A stretch of 64,000 bases of DNA, taken from the NCBI GenBank assembly GCA_025716815.1, contig JAIXMN010000032.1:302423-366422 (forward strand). Direction: 5' to 3'. Position numbers and translations under genes: made by a program. The notes under the pieces were generated by a model. The model was not told where the DNA came from, did not search any database, and saw nothing but the letters and a program-made list of their open reading frames with translations. The DNA is from Dichotomocladium elegans (Eukaryota; Mucoromycota; Mucoromycetes; Mucorales; Lichtheimiaceae). Shown one piece after another: positions 47,136-57,795 of this stretch (position 1 is the stretch's first letter; each line of letters starts with the position of its first letter).

Positions 47136-49852
47136 CATCTTTCGCCGTATATGCGACATTTGTTTTGACCTCGCGCGTAAAGATATCTGGGCAATACCCG
47201 ACTTCTATTTTTGTGACCTTGCGACTTCAGAACGGCTAGGATACGACTTCAATTTTAGAAAACGGTGAATAACAAAAGCCCTGCTGATTACCGAAGGATC
47301 TGAATCCGACAAAGATGATTTACAGCTTTTCTTAGTATCAAAAGTCATATATCACCCAAGCAATCGTTTGCCTGAGTTGTTAAACCAAATGGCGCCCGAA
47401 TTAGAAATGGAAAGCCTCATACTGAAAAGAAGTCGTCAAATTCATCTCTTAGAAATACGTCAGCCTTTTTAATCCTATCAATCCTTTTGCTTTTTTTATA
47501 CATATATACATATTCATCATTCTAAAATGAGTAATCAGATTCGTCTGAATCTACTAACAGATATTGTCGTTGATGAGAAAGATACTCTTTGTTCTCCACA
47601 TTAAATACCCACGTAGACTATCTTTCAATGATAACCCTGAGCTTGCTGCTACGCGAAAAGAAACGGACTGTCTGATGAAAAGAGCCGGAGGCTCAAGCAT
47701 AGCTAAACAGGAATTGGGAAGCAGACAGAATGTAACTGGGCCCATTTATCAAGAGTGCTCTACTTTGATGTCAGAAACCATGTTATCCGAGTTATTGGAT
47801 GTACCGCTGCAAGGCAGAAAGACAGGATATAGCTGTCCAACATATCCGCGCCGACAATGATTTGCTCTTCTCTGGGACGTGTTTGCAAAAAAAAACACAA
47901 TAGGCTTTGTCTGCGGGTATAGCGCGATCATGGCAAGGAATGGTGTTCGATGAGGGTCAGTATGAGAACTGGATCAAGGGCTAGTTGAGAAGTGCTTTCC
48001 GCTGATCCAAGCGACAAAAAATCAGACATACAGTTCATCCAAGAATATGTTGACGAATGACTTTTCACCGCAATAAAATAGCTTGGTTTAGAGATACTAC
48101 GAATGGCAATTAACAAGGGTTCTTCAAAAGGGTACCAAAAAAGTAGCGATATAACAGAGCTTCCAGGGGATAGCAGAAAATGTCATTAGATCGCACGGCC
48201 AGGATAGAACTAGGAAAATGCTACTGCTCAACGATGATGCCTTCAATTTTAAAATCTCGAAGCGACGATGATGTATATACCGGTTATGGCATGCTAGCAA
48301 TACGGTCAAAAGCCCTGTCTTCTATCTGTATATATTCCGCAATGTGCGCGATGAAGGCATGTACCGCGAGAACTTGTATTGTACATTCAACTGCGGTAGC
48401 ATCCTCCATTCTTCAACATCAGACAGCAAGTAGGTCAAATAATTTTGAGTTAACAGAAAGCGGGCGAACTTGATAGTTGCATAAAAACCGGAATATTTCG
48501 AAGCTCTTGGTCCATCTACATACCACGAATCACGACATATGACCTATGAATAATACTTCCTTGCTCTCGATCAAGCTGAATATGTCGATGCAAAATAGTC
48601 AGATGCGAAATTTGGAAGGGTGTGTAGCGGTTTTCCGGTTGATAATCCCCTTCTGTCGATTTGCTTATGAAATTCATATCATGGTAACAACATATCACTA
48701 AAGTCAGCACGATTCCGGAGAGCTGTTCCTATACTGTTCCATCGCTTTCACTTATTAATACGGGGAGATCATTGTTCTATGGGGTTTCGATTTATTATAT
48801 AGTCGATACAGTTGCTGCAGTATTGAGGCGCTGAGTTGGGGTGATTTTAGCCTACATGGCGCCGTCGACGTCCAGTTTGGTGAGTTGAGACAGTTGATTT
48901 AACACATCCAATGGGCTATCCTTACAAGAATTCAATGGATGCGCAGTATTCATTTGGTTCGTTTCGATACATACACATAGATACCCCTCCATACTGAAGC
49001 ATCGCGTGTGTCTCGTTCTTTTGTGTTTGGTTGCTTCTGAAAGAGGGTGACGACGATAAATCCTGTTTATAAAGCTGAGTTACCGCCTAAAGTTCTGTGA
49101 AACAGCTTTGTCACCAAGAATGCATCGCCCGGATTCGCTAGATGACAAGGCTTCGAGATGCTCCCTTTCAGGCAGATTTTGGCACAGTCTAGATTGTCTA
49201 TAATCTCTGCCAAATCCTTAAGTCTAAAAAAGGTCAATTATATGGCACACCTCGACCAAAAAATGGTTATAGCTTTGTTGCTGTCACATAACGAAAATGA
49301 CTACCACTTTATTTGTGCTTGGATATGACCAGTTTCTCTTAAGGCTGAATACCCCTTGTACGCATTCAGAGACAGAAGATCATTTTGTGATCTTTGGAGG
49401 GGATGCCTCTGAATGCTTATCGACGGACCGTGAGATTGAAACACAAGGTATCACATGAACTAACCTACCCAAAAAGCCAACAACAAACCGTCTTCAAAAT
49501 ACCGTACTACATTATAGTCATTTCAGAAAGTGAAGTCGCTAATATTGAGTTTGATGTTGTGCCAAAAAAAAAACCTATCCAACAACAATGTTCGACTGAT
49601 TCAAAAGTAAAGACAGTTTTGGCGTGTCTTTTTCCTATTTACTGTATATTTTTTTTGGAGACATTCAGGATGGATATGCAATATTTTATGAAGATGGGCA
49701 AGGACACGTTTTGATGAGAACGGAGTGAGCTCACGGATCCTGTTGGTGACGAAGAGTTATTTGCTAGCGAAACAATAAGTTCTCGTATTCAATTCCTAGC
49801 AGATAAACCTCCCGAGATATCTCATAATCCTGTAATGTGTGCCGTTGCGGAT
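47136..49852. other. Gene-poor region with possible mariner 5' remnant
   Basis: Around 47,120-47,260 repeated GCGACAT/ACGACTT motifs recall 7,160-7,220. Around 47,600-47,700 a plus frame contains DNPELAATRKET, reminiscent of the DNPEL segment upstream of the copy B transposase, so it may be a decayed 5' end. Open frames at 48,180-48,473 and 49,394-49,714 lack motifs. I see no gene. Confidence 0.35.
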
Positions 49853-50860
49853 TAGAGGAGCAGTGAGGACGTTTATATGGAGCAATGCAACAAGCACCCC
49901 TATACAATTTATTCTGCTGAAGATAAAACTCGATTTTTTCAGCAAATGCTTGAATGCTTCTGCAGCTGCGAGACAATTGGGCATTCATGTCCGAGCAGCA
50001 CAGAGATGGATTAACCGTTATTACGAGGACCCTGAAAGCATCATGGAGAAGAAGAAAAAGTCAGGTCGGCGTCATATTCTTGGTGAGGACCATAAGCAAT
50101 TTGTTTTAAAATATATTGGTTAGAATCCTTCTGCTCTGTAACTGAAGTGGCAGAAAGTTTAACGCAATTCACAGATCTTAATGTTTCTCGTAGCACCACT
50201 TATAACTTCATGACAACTGGGTGCAATCTATTCATTAAGCAGGCACAATTTCAGCCTGTGGAAAGAAACTGCGAAGAAAAGATTTGGCAAAGGTACGATT
50301 GGGTTCAAAGGTGGCAGCAAACTGACATGGGTTTCATTACAAATTGTCGCTTTCTTGATGAACCAGCCCTTCATATCAATTTGAAACAAGGCATGGCGTG
50401 GTCAAAGAAGGGAACTCCTGCGGTAATTACAGAACCCGTAACAAAAGCGAATGCAACATCAAGTTTAAGTGCCATATTTGCCACTGGCTTGATTAATGTT
50501 AGTTTGAGAGTTCCAAAGCGTATCAAAAAGAGAAAGCTTGGACGTGCAAATGATGGTTACAGCATAGGAACAGTAACAGGATATTATTTGAGCTTTTTAA
50601 AGGCGACACTTGACGAAACGCGCACGTATGCGGAAATGAAGGGACACTGTCTTGTCATGGATAATATATTCATTCTCGAGGATATCGCTACGTACATCTT
50701 CCTCCGTATTCTCCTGAACTTGATCCAATTGAGCAGTTCTGCTCTGTTGTTAAGAGTAAGATGAAGCGAAATAGACTATTGGAAAAAGAAACATTAATGA
50801 CTAGGATCAGTGAAGCATGCGGTAGCTTGTATTGAAATGATTTAAAAGGCTTTGTTTAAC
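49853..50860 (+). pseudogene. Mariner transposase at the outer end of the left arm, copy F
   Basis: From 49,920 a plus frame gives LNASAAARQLGIHVRAAQRWINRYYEDPESIMEKKKKSGRR, the helix-turn-helix and linker. A stop after LKYIG (50,123) separates it from 50,147-50,764, which carries the second DNA-binding part (LNVSRSTTYNFM), QPVERNCEEK, first Asp in CRFLDEPALHINLKQGMAWSKKGTPAV, and second Asp in GHCLVMDN. A small deletion near 50,680 then shifts the frame; the third region is intact in another frame (YVHLPPYSPELDPIEQF, around 50,690-50,740). Two disruptions only, so this is the youngest-looking copy with its twin in the other arm. Confidence 0.85.
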
Positions 50861-51129
50861 ATTCTGTTGAATATTTTGTTGAGAGCCTCGACTAGGAAAG
50901 ATTGTAGTATCTCTCTACCGACTTACAGGACGCCAGATTTCGGTGACTTTTAGCACTGATACAGTAAAAAAAAAGGGGGGATACTTCAAGTGTGTAGGAC
51001 ATGTGGAATAAGATGGCAGGAGACAGTCAAAAAAAAATGATGAGACTCAATAAAGGTGATTTATTCGAAAAGAAGGAGGGAGAGAGAGAAAAAAGACATC
51101 TGCAAGTTGTGGATTCATTGAAATTGTGA

Positions 51130-51260
51130 GTTGATAGGCGAGCCTGAAAAGAGGTGTGAAATCCCATTTTGGTGACTTGACGAACAGTGTGTCTGCATTT
51201 TCGTGACTTGGCGAACGGTGTGTCTGCATTTTACTGAGTTGGCGAACCCCGAAGGTGGAC
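51130..51260. repeat. Diverged minisatellite units in reverse orientation (left arm)
   Basis: Three degenerate units of the type GAACRGTGTGTCTGCATTTT...GAGTTGGCGAAC occur here. They are the reverse complement of the main array unit (GTTCGTTAACTCAATAAAAT), so the 51.3-52.7 kb segment with the IGYARKS ORF is bounded by inverted members of the same repeat family. The mirror copies are at about 61,985-62,115. Confidence 0.65.
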
Positions 51261-51762
51261 CCACCCTTTTTTCTTCTTCCTTAAGCTTTTTTCGTCACGG
51301 TCTGAATGCACAGACTTAGCTTTTCTCAGGCAGCTTGCCTAGCCCTTGGTTTCAAACAAACAAAACAACATCGGCTTCAAGCAGTCGCTAGACTATGAGA
51401 GTTGGATTTGGTTCCTATACATGTTACTGGCGCCAACCCACTGTCGCCGTCCCTGGTGTCAAAAACGATATATCAACTATGCAGACGATAGTAAGTGTGC
51501 TTGTAGTTTCATTAATAGGCTTGGGGCTGACATTAATGTATTCAGATGACCAAAGTGGCGGCTCCTCATCCTCTTACCCATGCATGACATTATCGACCGT
51601 TGTTCAAATGAAAGCCTGATCCCTTCATCTCCGTCCGGTGAAATGCTTGCAAATCAATTCAAAGGTAAAAGCAGCTTTTTTCCATGTAGTTTTCGTAAGT
51701 TGTAACGTTTTTGCGTAGTCACCATTTCAAAATAGGAAGCCCTGGCACATTTTAAGCAAATC

Positions 51763-52540
51763 ATGCATGTAAACCGATCCTTGAATGCTACCCTATTCGA
51801 GCGCATCTTCATGACGTCAGTTGAACAAAAATCGATATTGGAAAAATGCTTCGGACCAGTCACGAACTCCACGAAGCAGGTTGAGGGTTGGATCAATGGT
51901 TGTCATGCGTGGGGTGAACGCACAGCAATGAGGTCAAATGGCAAAAATTGGAAGGCCGATCGCAGTGGGTGTTACTGGACAAAATATTTGGGGATCAATG
52001 TTGCCGAAGACCTGGTCAAATACGAGCAACACTGCCGGCGCCACCCGATGACAACAATTGGATATGCAAGGAAATCCATAGGCAAAGAACGTATTAGCAC
52101 TAGATGCAAGCTTCTGAGCGAAATGGTTCGTCGAAGCAGATTGAGGGTTGGACCAATAGCCGTCATGCGTGGGGTGAACGTGCAGCAATGAGGTCAAATG
52201 GCAAAAATTGGAAGGCCGATCGCAGTGGGTGTTGCTGGACAAATATTTGGGAATCAATGTTGCCGAAGATCTGGTCAAATACGAGCAACACTGCCGCCAC
52301 CACCCGATGACCACAATTGGATATGCAAGGAAATCCATAGGCAAAGAACGTATTAGCATTAGATGCAACCCTCTGAGCGAAATGGTCCATCGTCTGCGCA
52401 CGAGAAGCTTATGCACCAAAGTCTACGAATCACCATATTGCGACGCAAATCAACCGATGGAATCTCGTGACAGCAAAGGAGACTATAAACAGCATTTGGC
52501 ATTGATCAAGAATTGTGACGGGGATATGACAAGTACATGA
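51763..52540 (+). pseudogene. ORF with IGYARKS motif and internal tandem duplication (left arm)
   Basis: The reading frame runs GWINGCHAWGERTAMRSNGK, NWKADRSGCYWTKYLGINVAEDLVKYE, HPMTTIGYARKSIGKERISTR and LLSEMV. The ~257-bp segment is then repeated (51,875-52,131 and 52,132-52,388); the second copy has lost one A in its AAAA run, so the two lie in different frames. After copy 2 the protein continues RSLCTKVYESPYCDANQ, ESRDSKGDYKQ and LIKNCDGDMTST, stop at 52,540. IGYARKS recalls the N-terminal Y-x-R-x-S of serine recombinases, but catalytic-domain context is not convincing. Substitutions between arms in 52,257-52,312 are mostly synonymous, which argues that this was a real protein. Function unknown. 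Confidence 0.5.
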
Positions 52541-52908
52541 ATGACGTTTTTATTCAATGCATAGATACTCATTCCTTTTTTTAGATTTAGTGCAATTGCT
52601 TAAAAACAAAGTTTAAGCCTATCCTTTTGGCGGCCATCGACTTTGGCGGGTTAAGTGCAGAGCCAAATGATATCCGTGCAGACGCACTGTTCGTTAACTC
52701 AATAAAATGCAGACACTGTAACAGTACAGGAACTGTTGTGCGAGTACTTATGAAGAACGTCTGATATACAGTGTGGAGGAAGCGCGAACGCGACGAGAAG
52801 AACGATGATTATAATAATATCGTCGCCAGAGATGCGGTATTGATCGTGATCGTTATCCTTGTAGTAACTTGGTTGTCTGTCGATAGTGACCCGTCACTGT
52901 AGCTACTG
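52541..52908. other. Segment between IGYARKS ORF and minisatellite (left arm)
   Basis: About 370 bp with one isolated minisatellite unit (52,678-52,720) and no recognisable gene. Its mirror is at about 60,337-60,704. Confidence 0.5.
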
Positions 52909-54522
52909 CTACAGACGCACTGTTCGTTAACTCAATGAAATGCGGACGCCCTCTGTTCGTTAACTCAATAAAATGCGGACGCACTGTTCGTTAACTCAAT
53001 AAATGCAGCACCTGTTCGTTAACTCAATAAATGCGCACGCCCTCTGTTCGTTAACTCAATAAAATGCGGACGCCCTCTGTTCGTTAACTCAATAAAATGC
53101 GGACGCACTGTTCGTTAACTCAATGAAATGCGGACGCACTGTTCGTTAACTCAATAAAATGCAGTCACACTGTTCGTTAACTCAATAAATGCGGACGCCT
53201 GTTCGTTAACTCAATAAAATGCGGACGCACTGTTCGTTAACTCAATAAAATGCGGACGCACTGTTCGTTAACTCAATAAAATGCGGACGCCCTCTGTTCG
53301 TTAACTCAATAAAATGCGGACGCACTGTTCGTTAACTCAATAAATGCGGACGCCCTCTGTTCGTTAACTCAATAAAATGCGGACGCACTGTTCGTTAACT
53401 CAATAAAATGCGGACGCCTGTTCGTTAACTCAATAAAATGCGGACGCCCTCTGTTCGTTAACTCAATAAATGCGGACGCACTGTTCGTTAACTCAATAAA
53501 ATGCAGTCACACTGTTCGTTAACTCAATGAAATGCGGACGCACTGTTCGTTAACTCAATAAAATGCGGACGCACTGTTCGTTAACTCAATAAAATGCGGA
53601 CGCACTGTTCGTTAACTCAATAAAATGCGGACGCCCTCTGTTCGTTAACTCAATAAAATGCGGACGCACTGTTCGTTAACTCAATGAAATGCGGACGCCC
53701 TCTGTTCGTTAACTCAATAAAATGCGGACGCCCTCTGTTCGTTAACTCAATAAAATGCGGACGCACTGTTCGTTAACTCAATGAAATGCGGACGCCCTCT
53801 GTTCGTTAACTCAATAAAATGCGGACGCCCTCTGTTCGTTAACTCAATAAAATGCGGACGCACTGTTCGTTAACTCAATGAAATGCGGACGCCCTCTGTT
53901 CGTTAACTCAATAAAATGCGGACGCCCTCTGTTCGTTAACTCAATAAAATGCGGACGCACTGTTCGTTAACTCAATGAAATGCGGACGCCCTCTGTTCGT
54001 TAACTCAATAAAATGCGGACGCCCTCTGTTCGTTAACTCAATAAAATGCGGACGCACTGTTCGTTAACTCAATGAAATGCGGACGCCCTCTGTTCGTTAA
54101 CTCAATAAAATGCGGACGCACTGTTCGTTAACTCCATGAAATGCGGACGCCCTCTGTTCGTTAACTCAATAAAATGCGGACGCCCTCTGTTCGTTAACTC
54201 AATAAAATGCGGACGCCCTCTGTTCGTTAACTCAATAAAATGCGCACGCCCTCTGTTCGTTAACTCAATAAAATGCGGACGCACTGTTCGTTAACTCAAT
54301 AAAATGCGGACGTCCTCTGTTCGTTAACTCAATGAAATGCGGACGTCCTCTGTTCGTTAACTCAATAAAATGCGGACGCACTGTTCGTTAACTCAATAAA
54401 ATGCGGACGCACTGTTCGTTAACTCAATAAAATGCGGACGCACTGTTCGTTAACTCAATAAAATGCGGACGCCCTCTGTTCGTTAACTCAATAAAATGCG
54501 GACGCACTGTTCGTTAACTCAA
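52909..54522 (+). repeat. Minisatellite, 31/33-bp units with 97-bp higher-order repeat (left arm)
   Basis: About 50 tandem units share the core GTTCGTTAACTCAATAAAAT and differ mainly in the link between units: GCGGACGCACT gives 31 bp and GCGGACGCCCTCT gives 33 bp; a few are shorter. From 53,666 to about 54,150 a triplet (31+33+33 = 97 bp, first unit with AATGAAATG) repeats exactly at 53,666, 53,763, 53,860, 53,957 and 54,054. Each unit contains GTTAAC, a small palindrome. The open frame through it on the minus strand (ELTNRGRPHFI repeated) is a by-product. Confidence 0.97.
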
Positions 54523-55436
54523 AATGCTAGTTGGTCTTTTCTTGTATTCAGTGCTTGGAGAAGCTCCGTTGTGCAGCACCCCCGCAATAGTCGTTGGTGG
54601 CGCTGAGGTAGTGACGGTTTAGGAAGAGAAGTGGTTTAATGCGACTGTATGACGGACCGTGGTGTATCTCCGCGTCCACGAGCACAGCATATGCTCCTTC
54701 TTCCCAGAGAGCTTCAAGGTCAGAAAGTATAAAGATAAAGCCAGACGGAGCACGCACTTTTTTGTTACAAAGGTCCGTTTATTTGAGTGTGACAAAAGGA
54801 ACCGTAAAAGAAAAGCAGCCAAACATTGTAATGGGGTAGTGGCGAGGCGTATACCCAAACCGGTATTTATTCAAGGGAAAAGAGAAGGCGAGAGGGCAAA
54901 GAAATGGCTCATCTGCAGAGAGCATCAGGAGGAAGAAGCATTGTCCTTGAAAGAGGACGTGGGAAAGAAACGGCTCGTCAAAAGACAGTGAGAAAAAAAT
55001 TTCAGGCCGTACAAGAGGGGCCTGCATTTCTTCTCTGTTCGACCATTGTTCCTACAAATCGCAATATCAAATTCAAGCGCCCGCAATGCCACTGTTCTTC
55101 AAGCCGACAGCGTCGCTGAAGCCAAGTAACCATAGTAGCAGCGCAAAGTGGGAGAAGAATATAAATGCCACGAATGGAGCGTATATTAAGAATTGCTAAA
55201 GGATTCGTGCGAAAAGTTGGTTTCAAGATTGAAGTCCTGAGCTGCACTCGTCTCGCGAACTCTCGAACGCATCTATTCCGCTTTCTGTTTTACGAAGCGC
55301 AGCATCACGAAACGACTATCACTCATTCGTGTCATTAGCCTGATGCAACCACTTCAGATTTGTTCAACCACAGTAGTGCGATCCGTGGTTTACCAACTTT
55401 CGTAACCAATCTTTCGTCAATCCTTCTGCAAGTCGC
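54523..55436. other. Inner unassigned segment of the left arm
   Basis: A plus frame at 54,659-54,991 (110 codons) is rich in Lys/Arg/Glu in its second half (KRNRKRKAAKH, EGERAKKW, EEEALSLKEDVGKKRL). Overlapping minus frames exist (54,548-54,757). I recognise no family and cannot decide which strand, if any, is coding. The mirror copy is at 58,241-58,573. The last ~200 bp before the spacer hold nothing recognisable. Confidence 0.3.
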
Positions 55437-55725
55437 ATTTACACATTGTTGGGGATTCACATCTCAGATGGCCGAATAATCTCTGTAAGAATGAACTGTG
55501 AACGCTTCATAATTCTTATTTAAAACCAAGGTCAAGTACGAAAAGATTAAGAAGGCAGAAAAGCAGCGCCGGTTTATTGAATTGGGAAAGCAAATCTAAC
55601 ATGAGCATTGCACTTTGCTGGAGAGTAATTGCTCAATACGTCAGTCATGCATCGAACAATTTCTCTTCTTTGATGCATCCAGGAATCTGCGATTTATAAG
55701 CAATAGCAAATTTTTCATTATGTAT

Positions 55726-56425
55726 TCAGCAGCATTCCAACTGATTTCTTCTTCGGGGAAGAAGGGACACGGCCGGCATTTCGATCTTAGTGAAGATAGG
55801 GGTTGCAACCTCTTCTGGTAAGATATCGAAGCCGAAGTACCACGTCTCCCGCTCCAAACTGGGCACGATAGGCAGGACTTCGTCGACGAAATCGAGGATC
55901 TGTTGTGCGGTGGTGAACCCTGAGGAGGAGCGCATGGAAGAAGTAAGTACGCCTCTACTATACATAGCATCTAGGACGCGGAGATCGGGCGTTAGTGTCG
56001 CTGGATCACTAGCGATGGGTGGCGACACTTTCGGCGATACCAGGCATGTACGGCGAGAGTTGACGGCAAAAACTGCTTCGGCAAAAAAAAAAAGCACATT
56101 ATCATCCTCCTTGAAGTCGTCCCTATCGACAACTTCATCAAAGCGAAGGAGCACGCCTTGCATCTCTTCCTCCGTCTGGCTGATGGGGAAACACCAAAAA
56201 TCGCTCGAAGGTGATCCTTGCATTTTTTTGCAGCCATTTCGGCAGCGCGATTTCCGATACCGCCTCTGTAGTTGCTTGCGAGCACGCAACCATCACGTCT
56301 TCTACGGTGCACGTGGGATAGGCATCAACATACTCAAGCACGAAACGAACGAACTTGCTGTCGAACTGCTTCGCCTTCTGGAGTTATCTTCTTTTGGGCA
56401 TTACGTTCAGACCTCTGGATGGCCT
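55726..56425 (-). pseudogene. Broken ORF of unknown family in the spacer
   Basis: Two overlapping minus-strand frames have protein-like composition on both sides of an A7 homopolymer near 56,226, suggesting a single gene with a frameshift (or an unrecognised intron). The upstream part has a regular helical pattern ending PKWLQK; the downstream part is acidic and hydrophobic (EEMQGVLLRFDEVVDRDDF, QQILDFVDEVLPIVPSLE, WYFGFDILPEEVATPIFTKIE). A stop codon precedes the first part at about 56,393. No motif matches a family I know. Confidence 0.35.
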
Positions 56426-56516
56426 GTACTGCGCGACATATGTTCTAAAAGTTGACGACGCCATATGCACGCTCTCTGTGGCACTGGCCTTGGACATGCC
56501 ATGATTGATGTGGTTA

Positions 56517-56688
56517 CAGTGGCCGCCCGTTATAGTGATACCCTCGGTTCCAGGAAATCGCAGCACTATAATGAATTATCACTATAACGAATTGGAATAA
56601 GCTCTACCTGGCAATTTTGTTCTTCATAAAGTGTATCGCTATAACGAATTATCATTATAATGAATATCACTATAACGAGCGGCCACTG
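56517..56688. mobile_element. 172-bp pogo-like MITE with TA target duplication
   Basis: The ends are CAGTGGCCGCCCGTTATAGTGATA (shown in full length at 56,517-56,540) and its inverse TATCACTATAACGAGCGGCCACTG ending at 56,688, with one mismatch. Both are flanked by TA (56,515-56,516 and 56,689-56,690). The inside repeats ATAACGAATT and CACTATAA motifs and codes for nothing. CAGTGG termini, TA duplications and imperfect internal repeats fit non-autonomous pogo/Tc1-type elements. Confidence 0.85.
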
Positions 56689-57795
56689 TATTAATAACAA
56701 CTCTCACAAGCTTTCGTCATGCTTTTGGCACACCCTCTTTTTGGTGGGTTTCTGGGTTTCGTGTTGCGCAGCTCGTTTCACACCGCTGGAACTGGACAAA
56801 ACCCCGTTCGCTTGGATGTTGGGATTGAGCTGCCTCATCTCCTCGTCCTTTACATTCACGATAAATTGTGAATGCGGTCTAACATTTCTACAGTCTAACA
56901 TTAACTTATGCTGGCTGGACACCGAGAAGGCTACATCACCGTTTACGATAGGCGTATCAACATCGTCTTATGTGCAAAGAAAAGGAAAGTGTAAACCACA
57001 AAAATATATTTCAAACTTCGTGCTCCATGTACAACAAGATCATCTTTAACCGTTTATCTTCTCGGAAAGTACGACCTTACGTCCCGAGTAGGATGTGACA
57101 TATCAGTAACTAAAGTCATTTGTTCATGTACTTTGCAGCCGTTACGCCTGTACTTTCTCAGTTTTCCATAGTTGATAGATCCGTGAAATAAATGTAGTCT
57201 TCATCGAACAAGCTTATGGTTCCCAGGATGGATAGGAATAAGCGTTGCCCCAAATCATCATACACAATCACTGCAACATCCTCGTTACCACCCCAACTCT
57301 AACACGGGTTTAACAATCGATGTTCCAAAAGTACAAATATGACTTCTCCCATCCGAATGACGTAGATACAGTACTGTTTTCCAATCTTTTCAAAGCCGGT
57401 TGAGTAAAAGTAGACAAATACTGTACTGCATTGATTAGTACGCCTGTTATGATAGAAACGCATGACTGCAGGCCGGTCAAGGTTGGTAAGGAAGACATAC
57501 GTACGTTGTCACCCTCTGAGAACCGGCTTGCCTTTTGGTATTTGCAATTAGATATTTGGAGGGCAAGGGGCAGAAGCATGGAACATAATAGCTGTAGTTC
57601 AAGTGATGTTGTAACTTCCAAATTTCATTTCCTGCCCCGTCCAGAAAAAGCCATTTGCTGTAAGACTGCGACATGAAAGGTGAGTTGTTTCTCGAGAAGT
57701 CCAAGGCTCAACTCCCAATCCTATTCCCGCGAAATGTGGACGTAAATGATCTCGATGTTCAATTATGACTGTGCCCGCCATGGGACGAAAATGAC

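Larger units (their letters stand above)
49853..55436 (+). repeat. Left arm (5.6 kb) of giant foldback-like inverted repeat
   Basis: This stretch recurs inverted at 57,796-63,357. Paired positions add to 113,232 near the spacer and drift to about 113,245 at 52 kb because of small indels, mainly in the minisatellite. The outer end starts TAGAGGAGCAGTGAGG and the inner end finishes CCTTCTGCAAGTCGC. From outside to inside it holds a transposase relic, the IGYARKS ORF, the minisatellite and an unassigned 0.9-kb segment. Identity is near complete over most of the arm, with a divergent patch at 52,257-52,312. Confidence 0.95.
55437..57795. other. Unique spacer (2.36 kb) of the giant inverted repeat
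   Basis: It is present once and holds the best candidate for element cargo. On the minus strand, 56,138-56,420 reads KFVRFVLEYVDAYPTCTVEDV, then CSQATTEAVSEIALPKWLQK. At an A7 run near 56,226 the frame breaks, and a second frame continues with FWCFPISQTEEEMQGVLLRFDEVVDRDD and FFFAEAVFAVNSRRTC to 55,726. Further minus frames at 56,704-56,922 and around 57,130-57,480 also look protein-like. I recognise no domain. The simplest reading is a decayed minus-strand gene, interrupted by the MITE at 56,517-56,688. Confidence 0.45.

Noticed and set aside
49394..49714. 106-codon plus frame beside the giant palindrome
   Set aside because: Contains homopolymer-rich sequence and no motif; probably chance.
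54102..54284. Open frame encoding a repeated ELTNRGRPHFI peptide (and mirror at 58,948-59,130)
   Set aside because: It exists only because 33-bp units keep frame; no start context or conservation beyond the repeat.
52909..54522. Regular ~31-bp repeats reminiscent of a CRISPR array
   Set aside because: Units follow one another without unique spacers, the host is eukaryotic and there are no cas genes; it is a minisatellite.
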